Source: JBBREP01 sp036501845 (GTDB lineage: Bacteria; Actinomycetota; Acidimicrobiia; IMCC26256; PALSA-610). Taken from it: 51,306 nt of DNA. The stretch lies in NCBI GenBank assembly GCA_036501845.1, contig DASXZO010000159.1:1-51306 (forward strand), given 5' to 3'. The first letter of the stretch is position 1; every line of letters starts with the position of its first letter. Position numbers and translations under genes: made by a program. The notes beneath the pieces were generated by a model. It saw nothing but the letters and a program-made list of their open reading frames with translations, made no database searches and had not been told where the DNA came from. Positions 1-7,580 of the stretch are shown here, in pieces.

Positions 1-14
1 CCCACGCCCGTCGG

Positions 15-20
15 TAACGT
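15..20 (+). promoter_or_regulatory. Putative -10 box of ndk
   Basis: TAACGT lies 9 nt before the ndk ATG with no Shine-Dalgarno between. It matches the TANNNT hexamers found before other genes here, but the gap is 9 rather than 6 nt. No clear -35 is visible within the window. Confidence 0.4.
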
Positions 21-29
21 GGCTCGCTT

Positions 30-440
30 ATGAGTGACACCAGAACGCTTGTGCTGTGCAAGCCCGACGCTGTGCGTCGCAAGCTCGTCGGCGAGATCGT
101 GCGCCGGCTCGAAGCGAAACAGCTCACGATCACCGCGATGGAATTGCGCACGCTCGACGAGGCGACCGCGAAGCAGCACTACGCCGAACACGACGGCAAG
201 CCGTTCTTCGGCGACCTCGTGAGCTTCATCACCGGTGGCCCGCTCGTAGCGATGATCGTGGAAGGTCCCGATGCGTGGAAGGTGGTGCGCACGCTGATGG
301 GCACCACCAATCCGCGCGAGGCAGCCCCCGGCACCATACGGGGGGATCTGGCCATCGAACTCACCGAAAACCTTGTGCACGGCAGTGATGCCGCCGATTC
401 GGCCGAGCGCGAGATCGGTATCTTCTTCCCGAATCGCTGA
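30..440 (+). CDS. ndk: Nucleoside-diphosphate kinase
   Basis: Transfers the terminal phosphate between nucleoside tri- and diphosphates through a phosphohistidine, balancing cytosolic NTP and dNTP pools. The 136-residue length is normal for the family. The N-terminal nucleotide-binding segment (TLVLCKPDAV) and the active-site block NLVHGSD are present, so the phosphorylated histidine is His117. No Shine-Dalgarno is visible before the ATG; TAACGT at 15-20 could be a -10 box giving a leader of only a few bases. It precedes the mre cluster on the same strand but is separated from it by about 210 bp holding a repeat, so it is probably its own transcript. Confidence 0.97.
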   Translation: MSDTRTLVLCKPDAVRRKLVGEIVRRLEAKQLTITAMELRTLDEATAKQHYAEHDGKPFFGDLVSFITGGPLVAMIVEGPDAWKVVRTLMGTTNPREAAPGTIRGDLAIELTENLVHGSDAADSAEREIGIFFPNR

Positions 441-468
441 GAAGCGTCTCTATTGCTCCGCTGCGCTA

Positions 469-525
469 CGCGGCGAGTGACCTGCGCACGCATGTCGCTC
501 CTCCGTCGCTCCTGCGCTGTTCCGG
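469..525. repeat. Short inverted relative of the 118-bp GC-rich repeat
   Basis: Within the 209-bp ndk-mreB gap, positions 493-512 (TGTCGCTCCTCCGTCGCTCC) are identical to 9915-9934, and 495-514 is the reverse complement of part of the 118-bp repeat at 30038-30155. The upstream flank (about 469-492) also resembles the flank at 9889-9914. The rest of the gap shows no gene. Confidence 0.6.
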
Positions 526-649
526 TTACCGCTCGGGGCGAAAGCTGGCGACGAGGCTGAAGGTCACCGAGTCCCGCTGTGGACGTGACTTGGGCGGTCT
601 CGTAGCCTGGGTCGCTCCAGCGAATTCTCTCGGAAAGTCCAGGTCTTTG

Positions 650-1687
650 GTGTCCGAACCTTGGTACGCGCCGCTCGTCGGGCGCGACATGGCGATCGAT
701 CTCGGTACGGCGAACACGCTCGTGTACTTGCGCGGGCGCGGTGTCGTGCTGAACGAGCCGTCGGTGGTCGCGGTCAACGCGCGCGACGGCCGTCCGCTCG
801 CGGTCGGCATGGAAGCCAAGCGGATGATCGGACGCACACCCGGACACATCCAGGCGATCCGTCCGCTGCGCGACGGCGTGATCAACGACTTCGACGTATG
901 CGAGAAGATGATCCGCTACTTCATCCAACGCGTGCACCAGCGTCGCTTCTCGAAGCCGCGCATGGTGATCTGCGTTCCGTCGGGTGTCACCGGTGTGGAG
1001 CAGCGCGCGGTGCAGGAAGCCGCCGAGAACGCGGGCGCGCGACGGCCTGTCGACATCATCGAAGAGCCGATGGCCGCGGCGATCGGCGCGGGACTGCCCG
1101 TGCACGAGCCCGCGGGCAACATGATCGTCGACATCGGTGGCGGCACCACCGAGGTCGCGGTGATCTCGCTCGGCGGCATCGTCGCGAGCGAGTCGGTGCG
1201 CATCGCGGGTGACGAGCTCGACGAAGCGATCGTGGCGTTCGTTAAGCGCGAGTACTCGCTCGCGCTCGGCGAGCGCACGTCGGAAGAGATCAAGATCGCG
1301 CTCGGCAGCGCGTACCCGCTCGAGGAAGAGATGTACGCGGAGATCCGCGGGCGCGACCTCGTGAGCGGATTGCCGAAGACCGTCGTGGTGTCCACCGAAG
1401 AGATCCGAGAGGCGATCGAGGAGCCCGTGGCCGCGGTGGTCGACGCAGTGAAGGTGACGCTCGACAAGACGCCGCCCGAACTCGCGGCCGACATCATGGG
1501 TCGCGGCATCGTGCTCACTGGTGGCGGCGGGCTGCTGCATGGCCTGCCGGAACGGTTGCACGCTGAGACGGGCATGCCCATCCTCGTGGCCGAGAACCCC
1601 TTGTACTCAGTGGCCATCGGTTCCGGGCTGTGTCTCGAGAACCGCAAGGTGTTGAAGGGCGTGCTCTCCACAGGCAACGCCAGCTGA
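650..1687 (+). CDS. mreB: Rod shape-determining protein MreB
   Basis: Bacterial actin homologue; its membrane-associated filaments orient lateral wall synthesis by MreC, MreD, RodA and PBP2. Actin-fold ATP-binding motifs are intact: phosphate 1 loop DLGTANTLV near the N-terminus and phosphate 2 loop DIGGGTTEVAVIS in the middle. I chose GTG 650, giving 345 residues, the usual MreB length, and beginning VSEPWYAPLVGRD; the frame stays open to a TTG at 590, which would add 20 residues of unlikely sequence. It heads mreB-mreC-mreD-mrdA-rodA and ends 6 bp before mreC. MreB in an actinobacterium points to a deep-branching or rod-shaped lineage without exclusively polar growth (inference). Confidence 0.95.
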   Translation: MSEPWYAPLVGRDMAIDLGTANTLVYLRGRGVVLNEPSVVAVNARDGRPLAVGMEAKRMIGRTPGHIQAIRPLRDGVINDFDVCEKMIRYFIQRVHQRRFSKPRMVICVPSGVTGVEQRAVQEAAENAGARRPVDIIEEPMAAAIGAGLPVHEPAGNMIVDIGGGTTEVAVISLGGIVASESVRIAGDELDEAIVAFVKREYSLALGERTSEEIKIALGSAYPLEEEMYAEIRGRDLVSGLPKTVVVSTEEIREAIEEPVAAVVDAVKVTLDKTPPELAADIMGRGIVLTGGGGLLHGLPERLHAETGMPILVAENPLYSVAIGSGLCLENRKVLKGVLSTGNAS

Positions 1688-1693
1688 TTTCTC

Positions 1694-2668
1694 ATGGCCG
1701 ATTCAGTGCGCGGCCGTCGCCGCCGTTACATCCTCGTCGTCATGGCGCTCACTGCGCTGACGCTCGCCACGCTGAGCCAGCGCGACGGCGATTCCGGGCC
1801 GATCGGCGCAGCCGGTGGTGTGGCACACCGTGTCGTGCAGCCGGTGACCGACGCCGCCGATTCGGCGTTCGGTCCGCTCCACGACTGGTGGCACGGCTTC
1901 TGGCACCACGGTGACGTGGTATCGCAGAACCGCAAGCTGCGCGAGGAGCTGCAGCAGGCGCTGGCCGAGAACAGCGGCAAGACCGATGCGATCGAGAAGC
2001 TTCGTGAGCTCGACGCCTTCTTCAACCAGACCTACTGGAGCGACTACAAGTCGACCGGCGCCAGCGTTGTCGGCGACTCGCCGGGGAACAACGAGACCAC
2101 CGTCACGATCAATCGCGGCAGCGAGTCCGGCGTGCGCGTCGGCATGGCCGTCGTGGGTGTGGGTGGTCTGATCGGCACGATTCTGCAGACGTGGCACGGC
2201 GGCAGCAAGGTGCTGCTCATCAACGACCCCAGCTTCGGGGTGGGCGCGCGCACACTGCTCGACGATCGCTTCGGTACCGCGGCAACCGACGACGAAGGCG
2301 TGCTCCGCGTCACCTTCCCGGCGAATGGCCAACCGAAGCATCTCAGCCCGAAGATCGCCAACGGCGACGAGATCGTCACGTGCGGTTGCTACGGGAGTCT
2401 CTTGCCGCCGGGTATCCCGATTGGTCAGGTCACGAACGTGTCGGTGGCGTTCGACGCTTCGTCGGTGCGCGTCGCGGTCGCGCCCACGCTCGATCTGCCG
2501 AGCCTGCAGTACGTGAAGGTGATCCTTTGGAAGCCCGGCGACCCGACGCAGGCTTCGGTGACCGAGAAACTTGCCGAGGGCGCCGCCCATCCCACGACAA
2601 CCACGACCACCACCATCCCCGGCGCGTCGACGACCACGTCGACCACCACCAAGACCGCCGGTGGATGA
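1694..2668 (+). CDS. mreC: Rod shape-determining protein MreC
   Basis: Periplasmic scaffold of the elongasome that bridges MreB/MreD to PBP2. A short basic N-terminus (RGRRRR) is followed by one membrane segment (about residues 12-29), a coiled coil (about 76-112) and the beta-rich MreC core with the GGLIGTI segment. The last 30 residues are Thr-rich (a run of seven Thr, then TTTSTTTK), a flexible extracytoplasmic tail not found in classical MreC. Starts 6 bp after mreB; its stop overlaps a possible GTG start of mreD. Confidence 0.93.
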   Translation: MADSVRGRRRRYILVVMALTALTLATLSQRDGDSGPIGAAGGVAHRVVQPVTDAADSAFGPLHDWWHGFWHHGDVVSQNRKLREELQQALAENSGKTDAIEKLRELDAFFNQTYWSDYKSTGASVVGDSPGNNETTVTINRGSESGVRVGMAVVGVGGLIGTILQTWHGGSKVLLINDPSFGVGARTLLDDRFGTAATDDEGVLRVTFPANGQPKHLSPKIANGDEIVTCGCYGSLLPPGIPIGQVTNVSVAFDASSVRVAVAPTLDLPSLQYVKVILWKPGDPTQASVTEKLAEGAAHPTTTTTTTIPGASTTTSTTTKTAGG

Positions 2669-2669
2669 C

Positions 2670-3164
2670 ATGCCGCGCGCGCTGCGCCTCGTGCCCCTCG
2701 GTATCGCCGTAGTGCTCACGCAGGTGTCGCTGTTCCCGCAGTTGCGGATGCTCGGCGTGGTGCCCGATCTCGGACTGGTGGCCGCGCTCGCGGTGGCATG
2801 GTTCGACGGGCCAGAAGCTGGGGCGTGGTTCGGCTTTGCCGTCGGCTTGGGCTTCGACCTGTTCCTCGCCACACCAGTGGGCTTGTCGGCGATCTCGTAT
2901 GCACTGGTGGCGTACGCGCTGGGCACGATCCGGCCGATGTTCGACGGTCGCGTCGGCTGGCTCACACTCGGATTTGGCTTCGCGGGCGGTCTCGCCGGCG
3001 GGATCCTGTTCGCGATCTTCGCCATCCTCACCGGAACCGACCAGCTCCAACAGCTGCATACGGTGGCCGTGGTGGTGAACAGCGCGCTCTACGACGCCCT
3101 GCTCGCACCGCTTATGTTCGGACTGTTGGCGCTGATCACGCCCTCGCCGACGCGTTTCAACTAG
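2670..3164 (+). CDS. mreD: Rod shape-determining protein MreD
   Basis: Small integral membrane protein of the elongasome. The 164 residues are almost wholly hydrophobic, with about five membrane segments, and match MreD in size and position between mreC and mrdA. ATG 2670 is preferred; GTG 2661 is in frame and overlaps the mreC stop by 8 bases, so the two genes are probably translationally coupled. The open frame continues further upstream but there encodes Pro/Arg-rich sequence that is a shadow of mreC. Confidence 0.88.
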   Translation: MPRALRLVPLGIAVVLTQVSLFPQLRMLGVVPDLGLVAALAVAWFDGPEAGAWFGFAVGLGFDLFLATPVGLSAISYALVAYALGTIRPMFDGRVGWLTLGFGFAGGLAGGILFAIFAILTGTDQLQQLHTVAVVVNSALYDALLAPLMFGLLALITPSPTRFN

Positions 3165-3283
3165 AGCGAGCCAGAGTTGCAACCGTGGCATTCAGGCCCC
3201 GACCCGCACAAGCGCGGCCGCAGCGGTAAGACTGACGGCCGAGCGCGGGCCAGCCGTCGCGCCCGAGCTCGCGAATATCTCTC
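3165..3283 (+). other. Intergenic spacer mreD-mrdA with small hairpin
   Basis: 119 bp without a gene inside the mre cluster. GACGGC at 3234-3239 and GCCGTC at 3253-3258 can form a 6-bp stem with a 13-nt loop, perhaps an attenuator or mRNA-processing site. No convincing promoter is seen. Confidence 0.4.
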
Positions 3284-5308
3284 ATGCCCGACACGTCACG
3301 CGTCCGCCTGTCGATCGTCGGCGTCGTAGTTATGGCGCTGTTCTGTTCGCTGCTCGCGCGCCTGTGGTTCCTGCAGGTGCGCAACAGCACGACGAACGTG
3401 CAGATCAACGACGAGTCGATCCGCACCGTGCACAACGATTCGCCGCGCGGGTTGATTCTCGATAGGTCGGGCACGGTGCTCGCGGGCAATCAGGTGGTGT
3501 GGACGGTGATCGCCGACCCTGCGCTGCGCAACAAGAACAACGCGAAACTGCGCGCGCAGATGGTGCCGAAGCTCGCGCGACTGCTCGGTGAGTCGGACGC
3601 GCAGGTGACCAAGGCACTCAACGACGAGCGAGTGGGGCCGCTGCAGCCCGCGGCCATCGCGCAGAACGTCTCGCCCCGTGTGCGCACGATTCTGTCCGAA
3701 CAGTCGCACGACTACCCGCACGTCGCGCTCCAGGCGATCGACGAGCGCTCGTATCCCGCGGGTGCAACCGTCGCGCCGCAGGTGCTCGGCTACACCGGGC
3801 TCGTCGACTCGGCCGATCTCAAGCGCCACCCCGACTATTTGAGCAACGGCACGATCGGCCGGGCGGGCATCGAGCAGGTGTACGACTCCGAGTTGCGCGG
3901 CACGCCGTCGACCGCCGAAGTGAACGTGAACCCGGCCGGTGTGGTGGTGGGTTCGCCGGTGCACACGATTCCCGGCAAGCCCGGCCACGACGTGCAACTC
4001 ACGATCGACGCGGGCGTCCAACGATCGGTGCAGCAGTCGCTGCAGGCAGGCATTGCGCAAGCGCAGCAAGAAGACAATGTCGACCTGGTGTCGGCCGGCT
4101 TCCCCGGGCACACCTACCGCGCACCCGCGGGCAGCGCGGTAGTGCTCGACACCACGAATGGCAACGTCGTGGCGATGGCGTCGTACCCGACCTATCCGAA
4201 CTCGGCCAACATCAGTGCCGAGTACAACAGCCTGATGAATCCGCACAACGACGACCCGCTGCTCAATCGGGTGACGTCGGGTTTGTACGCGCCGGGGTCC
4301 ACGTTCAAGCTGATCACCGCGCAGGCTGCCGTCGACACCGGCACGCGCAGCATCGACCAGACGATCGACGACACCGGCACCTACACCGCGACGTCATCGC
4401 TCGACCACAAGCAGTTCGGCAGTCCAGATAAGGCCGGCGTGGTCGACCTGCAGGAGGCCATCACCAAGTCGAGCGACGTGTACTTCTACGGCATCGGCGA
4501 TCTGCTCTACCAGCAGTGGGCCGCAGGCAACAAGGCATCGGGGTACGCGATCCAGAACCTCGCGCGCGACTTCGGCTTCGGAGCCAAGACCAAGGTCGAC
4601 GTGGACGAGTCGGCTGGCCTGGTGCCCGACGCCGAATGGCGCAAGGCATTCGTGACCCACGAGCACAATCTCGGCATCGAGCCGTACAAGTCGAACGAGC
4701 AGGGTTACATCCAGTGGGAGCCGGGCGACAACATCAACCTGTCGGTGGGCCAGGGCGATCTGTTGGTGACGCCGCTCCAGCTCGCCGACGCCTACGCCGC
4801 GTTTGCTAATGGCGGCACGCTGTGGCAGCCGCGGCTTGTGCAGAAGATCGTCGACCCGAGTAACAACTCGGCGAAGACGATCGCAACGCAGGCGCTACGG
4901 AGCGGCATCAACGTCCGTGACGATTTGCGCCAGGCGATGTTGCAAGGATTCCAGGGTGTGGTGCAGCAAACGGCGGGCACTGCGTACGCGGCCTTTCAGG
5001 GTTTCAACTTCAACCAGAATTTCGTGTACGGCAAGACCGGCACCGCGCAGGTGGGAACGCCGGTACCGCAGTGCATCTCGACCACGCCCGGGCATCAGCT
5101 CGACAAGTGCATCGGTGACACCTCGTGGTTCGTCGGCATGTTCGGCGGCAGTGACCAAAACCACCCGCGCTATGTGGTCGTGGTGAACGTGGAGCAGGGC
5201 GGCTTCGGCGGCCGCATCGCCGCGCCGGTCGCCCGCCAGATCATCGAGAAGATGGAGCACCTGCCCGAAACGCCGATCCCCGACATCCCGGCATCGGCAG
5301 ACCGATGA
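3284..5308 (+). CDS. mrdA: Penicillin-binding protein 2 (peptidoglycan DD-transpeptidase)
   Basis: Class B transpeptidase that crosslinks new glycan strands made by RodA during cell elongation. One N-terminal membrane anchor (about residues 8-30), a PBP dimerisation domain (SPRGLILDRSG near residue 53), then the transpeptidase domain with the nucleophile motif STFK near residue 339, an SSD variant of the SxN motif, and KTG near 584. The 674-residue length fits PBP2. The stop overlaps the rodA start as ATGA (5305-5308), so PBP2 and its glycosyltransferase partner are translationally coupled. Confidence 0.95.
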   Translation: MPDTSRVRLSIVGVVVMALFCSLLARLWFLQVRNSTTNVQINDESIRTVHNDSPRGLILDRSGTVLAGNQVVWTVIADPALRNKNNAKLRAQMVPKLARLLGESDAQVTKALNDERVGPLQPAAIAQNVSPRVRTILSEQSHDYPHVALQAIDERSYPAGATVAPQVLGYTGLVDSADLKRHPDYLSNGTIGRAGIEQVYDSELRGTPSTAEVNVNPAGVVVGSPVHTIPGKPGHDVQLTIDAGVQRSVQQSLQAGIAQAQQEDNVDLVSAGFPGHTYRAPAGSAVVLDTTNGNVVAMASYPTYPNSANISAEYNSLMNPHNDDPLLNRVTSGLYAPGSTFKLITAQAAVDTGTRSIDQTIDDTGTYTATSSLDHKQFGSPDKAGVVDLQEAITKSSDVYFYGIGDLLYQQWAAGNKASGYAIQNLARDFGFGAKTKVDVDESAGLVPDAEWRKAFVTHEHNLGIEPYKSNEQGYIQWEPGDNINLSVGQGDLLVTPLQLADAYAAFANGGTLWQPRLVQKIVDPSNNSAKTIATQALRSGINVRDDLRQAMLQGFQGVVQQTAGTAYAAFQGFNFNQNFVYGKTGTAQVGTPVPQCISTTPGHQLDKCIGDTSWFVGMFGGSDQNHPRYVVVVNVEQGGFGGRIAAPVARQIIEKMEHLPETPIPDIPASADR

Positions 5309-6480
5309 TCCTCGACCAGCAGTTGCCGACGGTTGTGACGCCACGGCCGCCGCGCGCCGTCGGCCTGCGCAACTCACCGCTCGCGCGCGTCGACTGGCTG
5401 CTCGTGTTCGCGGCCGCGGGCATCAGCGTGCTCGGGCTGCTGATGGTCTATTCGTCGACGCACGCGCACGTGTTCCCGAACGGTGCGGTGATCGGTTCGT
5501 ACTACGTGAAGCGTCAGGCACTCGCGCTCCTCGTGGGGCTGGCCGCATGCGGGCTGGCGATGGCGTTCGACTACACCCGGCTGCGCGAGTTGTGGCCGCT
5601 GCTCTACGGGCTCACCTTGCCGTTGCTCCTCGCCGTGCGCTTCGTCGGCCAGGGCCGCGGCGGCACCACCGCATGGTTCAACGTGGGTCCGTTCCAGTTC
5701 CAGCCGTCGGAGCTGGCAAAGCTCGTATTGATCGTGTCGATCGCCGGCTACTGCCACCAGCATGTGGGCGAGCTCGACGCCTGGCGACTCGGTGTCGCCG
5801 TCGTGTTGGCCGGCATACCGATGGCGCTCGTGTTCGCGCAGGGCGACCTCGGCAGCATGCTCGTGATGGGCGTGTGCACGGTCGCCGTCTTGGTGGTCGC
5901 AGGTCTGCGCCCGAGCCACCTCGTGGTGTTGCTGCTCATCTCGGTGTCGGTGCTCGGCGCGCTCGTGGTGAGCCACTCGTTCGAGACTTACCGGCTCGAC
6001 CGGTTGACCGCGTTCGTGAATCAGAACCCGTCGGCGCGTGCTGTGGACCTCAACAACGCGCAGTACACGCTGCGAGAGTCGAAGGCCGCGATCCAGCACG
6101 GCGGGCTCGAAGGCCAGGGCTACGACGAGGGCCAGCTCACCCAACTCTCGTTCGTGCCCGAGCAGCACACCGACTTCATATTCACCGCGGTGGGCGAGGA
6201 GTTGGGCTTCGTCGGCGGCGCGGTGTTGCTCGGCCTGTTCGCGCTGCTGGCTTGGCGTATCTGGCGCATCGCGGCTGGCACCGCCGACTTGTTCGGCTCG
6301 CTCATCTGTATCGGTCTGGTGGCGCTGTTCGCGTTCCAGGTGTTCGAGAACATGGGCATGACGATGGGGATGATGCCGATCACCGGCATCCCACTCCCGT
6401 TCATGAGCTACGGCGGGTCGGCGATGATCGCCTACTGGGCGTCGGTGGGCCTGGTGCTCGGCATCCACTTCCGCCGCTGA
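5305..6480 (+). CDS. rodA: Peptidoglycan glycosyltransferase RodA (SEDS family)
   Basis: Polymerises lipid II into glycan strands together with PBP2. The 391-residue polytopic protein has about ten membrane segments and the SEDS signatures QPSELAK, GDLGS and the C-terminal MPITGIPLPFMSYGGS. Its ATG lies inside the mrdA stop (ATGA). It is the last gene of the cluster; a perfect 45-nt palindrome starts 25 bp after its stop and separates it from a convergent methyltransferase gene. Confidence 0.96.
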   Translation: MILDQQLPTVVTPRPPRAVGLRNSPLARVDWLLVFAAAGISVLGLLMVYSSTHAHVFPNGAVIGSYYVKRQALALLVGLAACGLAMAFDYTRLRELWPLLYGLTLPLLLAVRFVGQGRGGTTAWFNVGPFQFQPSELAKLVLIVSIAGYCHQHVGELDAWRLGVAVVLAGIPMALVFAQGDLGSMLVMGVCTVAVLVVAGLRPSHLVVLLLISVSVLGALVVSHSFETYRLDRLTAFVNQNPSARAVDLNNAQYTLRESKAAIQHGGLEGQGYDEGQLTQLSFVPEQHTDFIFTAVGEELGFVGGAVLLGLFALLAWRIWRIAAGTADLFGSLICIGLVALFAFQVFENMGMTMGMMPITGIPLPFMSYGGSAMIAYWASVGLVLGIHFRR

Positions 6481-6505
6481 CCCCGCGCACGTGGGCCTCT
6501 CTGTC

Positions 6506-6550
6506 CTATGCGTCGTTTGACTTGCAATATGCAAGTCAAACGACGCATAG
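6506..6550. repeat. 45-nt palindrome, family I copy 1 (probable bidirectional terminator)
   Basis: Perfect inverted repeat: 21-bp arms (6506-6526 and 6530-6550) around the 3-nt loop ATA, outer arm CTATGCGTCGTTT. It lies between the convergent rodA and methyltransferase genes. Positions 6506-6537 are identical to 51275-51306, and the outer 13 bp are shared with 31635-31679. There is no T-tract after either arm, so it is either a U-less terminator or a dispersed palindromic repeat. Confidence 0.85.
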
Positions 6551-6602
6551 CGCGTGGGGCTAGCGCGTGGGGCTAGCGCGTGGGGCTAGCGCGTGGGGCT
6601 AG
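6551..6602. repeat. Four perfect tandem copies of a 13-bp unit
   Basis: The unit CGCGTGGGGCTAG is repeated exactly four times immediately after palindrome copy 1. The last copy contains the stop codon of the reverse-strand methyltransferase (6599-6601), and the sequence continues as CGCGGGGG into the gene, suggesting the array grew from the 3' end of that gene. Confidence 0.95.
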
Positions 6603-7408
6603 CGCGGGGGCGGGGACTTGCGGATCACGACGAGCTCCCAACCGTCGGGGCGGGGTTCGGCCTGTTCGAGCGTGAAACCCGAGCCAAGCGCGGCCACGAG
6701 ATCGCGCCGCTCTCCGGGGCGCCAGGCCACGTAGGTGGGCCCGTCGATGCGCAGGTTCCACTGGTGGAGCCCCTCGTAGGCCTCGAGCGCGGCGACGTCG
6801 CGATGATGCGCGAGCACGATCACTCCACCGGGCGCGGTCACGGCGGCCATCTGCCGCAGTGCACGTTCCGGGTCGTAGCCGTGGTCCACGGTGTTACGCG
6901 CGTGCACGAGATCGAACGTGTCGGGCGCGAAGAGCTCGTCGAGGTGTTCCGTGTCACATTTGCGCGTGCGCACGGGCGGCTCGATCGCATTCTCGGCGAG
7001 CAGCTCGTCGTAGCGCGCCGCGAGCGCGTCGACCGCGGTCACGTCGACGTGATGGCCGTTCCACACCTTGCCGAGGATCGTGAGCGGCCCGGCGCCGACA
7101 TCGAGGATCCGCACCAGAGCGTCTGCGGGCACGTCGATCAGCGCCGTGAGTTCGGCGGCCAGCGGCGTGTGCGGGTCGAGGCGGGTGCGGTACTCGTCGG
7201 GCCATTCGTCGCCCTGGGTGGTGAGGTACTTGCGCCAGTGGTCGATCTCGCCGTCGAGGCCGCGCTGCCACACGTGCTCGGGCTTGTGCAGGCGCGCGAG
7301 CCAGGGCCGCACCCGGCGGGCGACGCGGCGCGTCAACCCGTCGCCGCTCGGCTGGCTCGCCTCGACCACGGGCTGAAGGTACGCGACTGGGGGCGGCGCG
7401 TGTCGCAC
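6599..7408 (-). CDS. SAM-dependent class I methyltransferase
   Basis: Rossmann-fold methyltransferase of unknown substrate. Motif I ILDVGAGPLTILG, an acidic strand-2 end (VDVTAVDALA) and the post-motif segment FDLVHARNTVDH followed by APGGVIVLAHH are visible; the N-terminal part is basic and may contact substrate. GTG 7408 (269 residues) is my choice; the frame is open further upstream but there becomes Cys/Arg/Pro-rich noise. No clear ribosome-binding site, so the start is uncertain. It stands alone, convergent with rodA and divergent from the S53 peptidase. Confidence 0.75.
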   Translation of the reverse strand: MRHAPPPVAYLQPVVEASQPSGDGLTRRVARRVRPWLARLHKPEHVWQRGLDGEIDHWRKYLTTQGDEWPDEYRTRLDPHTPLAAELTALIDVPADALVRILDVGAGPLTILGKVWNGHHVDVTAVDALAARYDELLAENAIEPPVRTRKCDTEHLDELFAPDTFDLVHARNTVDHGYDPERALRQMAAVTAPGGVIVLAHHRDVAALEAYEGLHQWNLRIDGPTYVAWRPGERRDLVAALGSGFTLEQAEPRPDGWELVVIRKSPPPR

Positions 7409-7580
7409 TTCTGACCGGGACCTCGCGCGAGCGAGGCATCCGCCACTTGGGGGGAATTTCGCTCGATCCCGTTGTCGCGGCACGATTCGCCGTGAAAGAA
7501 TCTGCAACCAGGTGGGAGCCAGCGGACGGTGCGTACTGGGCGCGCCGCCACAACACCGACAGAAACGTCCGGGGGCACAC
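7409..7580. promoter_or_regulatory. Divergent intergenic region methyltransferase / S53 peptidase
   Basis: 172 bp between divergent starts. It holds a perfect 6-bp hairpin, CCTCGC-GCGA-GCGAGG (7421-7436), near the methyltransferase start and a G-rich ribosome-binding site just before the peptidase GTG. No promoter could be assigned with confidence. Confidence 0.35.

Noticed and set aside
590..649. TTG 590 as the mreB start
   Set aside because: It would add 20 residues with no resemblance to MreB and exceed the family length; GTG 650 fits.
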